The translations under genes were made by a program, and so were the position numbers. DNA of 5,556 bases, taken from the NCBI GenBank assembly GCA_020433785.1, contig JAGRCC010000383.1, positions 1-5,556 on the forward strand, read 5' to 3'. Numbering within the stretch: the first letter of the stretch is position 1; every line of letters starts with the position of its first letter. The notes under the pieces are model-generated. The model saw nothing but the letters and a program-made list of their open reading frames with translations. It made no database searches and had not been told where the DNA came from. Origin of the DNA: Anaerolineae bacterium (GTDB lineage Bacteria > Chloroflexota > Anaerolineae > 4572-78 > J111). Of the stretch, positions 4,626 to 5,556 are shown piece after piece.

Positions 4626-5556
4626 ATGACAAAAGAAAAAGCTGTTGAGGCCGGTCAACTGAGCCAGTCGGCCTGGTCTTACTCACCGCAGGCCAGTGTG
4701 GGTTTTTTTGAACCCCATGAGCCGAATGATCTTGCCAAAAAAGGTCGATTGTACCTTATTGCTGATGCTGTAGCCGGAACGGCTTCCACGCAAGTGGCCA
4801 GCCGGTACGCCATTCAGAAAGTACTTCACAATTTTTACACCAGCACTTCGTCCGATCTGCAACAACAACTCACCACCGCGATCAAACTCGCTAATACCGA
4901 TATTTTTGAAAAGAATAACCAGCACCCTGAGCGTCGCATCATGGCGACGACGCTTATGGCGGCCTGGATTCAGGATAACAAACTGCTGGTTGCCAGTGTC
5001 GGCGATAATCGGGCTTACGTGGTTTGGGATCAGGATATAGAACTGCTTAGCCAAGACGTGGCCCCGGTCAGGATTGAGGCCGAGGCGAAAAAAGCCGACA
5101 AAGATAAAAACGCTGACGTTCTGGCGACGCCAGTCGCCAATAAGATCGATCAAGATAAAGTTGATGTGTCGCCGGCTCCGGTCAAAGTTGAGACCGTGGT
5201 CAAGGCAGAACCCACTCAGCAAACGAAGCTGCTTACCCCGCGCCAGCGGTTGCCGCAGGCGTTGGGGTTCGATCCGGAGGTTGAGGTTCAGCTCTTTTCG
5301 CGTAAACTGTTTGCCAATGATATTGTGATTTTGCTCAGCGGCGGCTTGACCGGCTACGTTGAACCCAAAGAAGTTGCCCAGGCCGTCAGTAATCATTCCC
5401 CTGAAGAAGCCAGCAAACAGATCATCGCCCTGGCCCGCGAGCGCGGCAGCCGGGACCAGGTTACTATCAGTATCACCAAGATTCTACCGGACGCCATCGA
5501 AAACCACTCGCCCGTACCGATGCCGTTGCCAACCGCCCCCAACTGGAACGATCTGG
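4626..5556 (+). CDS. PP2C-fold protein with altered catalytic motifs, 3' end outside window
   Basis: The frame from ATG 4626 stays open to the window edge (310 codons seen). PP2C (PPM) Ser/Thr phosphatase landmarks occur in order. LYLIADAVAG (42-51) stands for the usual VADGMGG, keeping D47 but with A48 for glycine. MATTLMAAWI (106-115) and LLVASVGDNRAYVVW (120-134) match the core strand and VGD motif (D127). QALGFDPEVEV (211-221) matches the alpha-helix/ALG region. VILLSGGLTGYV (234-245) corresponds to LxSDGLT, with G239 where the metal-binding aspartate normally sits. GSRDQVTISI (274-283) corresponds to GGxDN(I/V)T, keeping D277. The N-terminal RxxNED motif is not recognisable. A charged, Lys/Asp/Ala/Pro-rich insert (about 150-202), probably disordered, interrupts the domain. 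After 287 a Pro-rich tail begins and leaves the window. The fold is convincing; normal metal-dependent activity is doubtful, so a pseudophosphatase or regulatory partner of a kinase is likely. It has its own promoter and leader. Confidence 0.85.
   Translation, partial: MTKEKAVEAGQLSQSAWSYSPQASVGFFEPHEPNDLAKKGRLYLIADAVAGTASTQVASRYAIQKVLHNFYTSTSSDLQQQLTTAIKLANTDIFEKNNQHPERRIMATTLMAAWIQDNKLLVASVGDNRAYVVWDQDIELLSQDVAPVRIEAEAKKADKDKNADVLATPVANKIDQDKVDVSPAPVKVETVVKAEPTQQTKLLTPRQRLPQALGFDPEVEVQLFSRKLFANDIVILLSGGLTGYVEPKEVAQAVSNHSPEEASKQIIALARERGSRDQVTISITKILPDAIENHSPVPMPLPTAPNWNDL

Noticed and set aside
4683..5396. 237-codon minus-strand frame opposite the PP2C-like gene
   Set aside because: The plus-strand frame has ordered PP2C motifs plus a promoter and leader; the antisense frame shows no recognisable family.

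Overview
The window looks like a stretch of bacterial chromosome, probably from Chloroflexota (Anaerolineae/Caldilineae type). That guess rests on the lipoprotein and permease style, a degenerate TAGGGAG-type heptamer repeat in the intergenic DNA, a 21-bp array with a heptapeptide-like frame, and a PP2C-like protein of a style I associate with that phylum. No rRNA or other taxonomic marker is present, so it is an inference.

Layout. Positions 1-284 are a degenerate tandem array of 21-bp units that runs off the left edge. Positions 285-586 hold no gene, only a short tandem duplication, a sigma70-like promoter candidate and an inverted, heptamer-based repeat. Positions 587-800 can be folded into a chain of nested hairpins and may be a structured leader or small RNA. 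A textbook intrinsic terminator (854-880) follows, ending about 20 nt before the ribosome binding site of the first gene. Positions 914-4388 are one tightly coupled three-gene ABC-importer operon: a lipoprotein substrate-binding protein (PhnD-like), an ATPase (PhnC-like) and a 593-residue permease made of two PhnE domains fused head to tail. Both gene junctions are one-base stop/start overlaps (TAATG and TAGTG). The binding protein carries motifs (IPDQDP, VTDYAASVTAF, VWFGGLTGVQAR, RDIDENFHSVFIA) that I associate with the putative selenate/selenium-oxyanion branch of the PhnD superfamily rather than with phosphonate binders. No selenium gene lies in the window to confirm this.

Positions 4389-4625 are intergenic. 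They contain a stem-loop after phnE, a strong extended -10 promoter (TGTTATAAT) and an approximately 125-nt 5' leader with four hairpins and a possible loop-loop contact. From 4626 to the right edge runs an open frame with no stop inside the window. It encodes a PP2C-fold protein in which key phosphatase residues are replaced, so it is probably a pseudophosphatase or a highly derived phosphatase.

The three transporter genes would act together: the lipoprotein captures an oxyanion outside the membrane, the fused permease forms the channel, and a dimer of the ATPase drives uptake. The PP2C-like gene has its own promoter and leader and is not obviously linked to the transporter. The less ordinary parts are the two structured untranslated regions, the terminator placed directly before the importer, the 21-bp array, and the PP2C-like protein lacking a metal-ligand aspartate.
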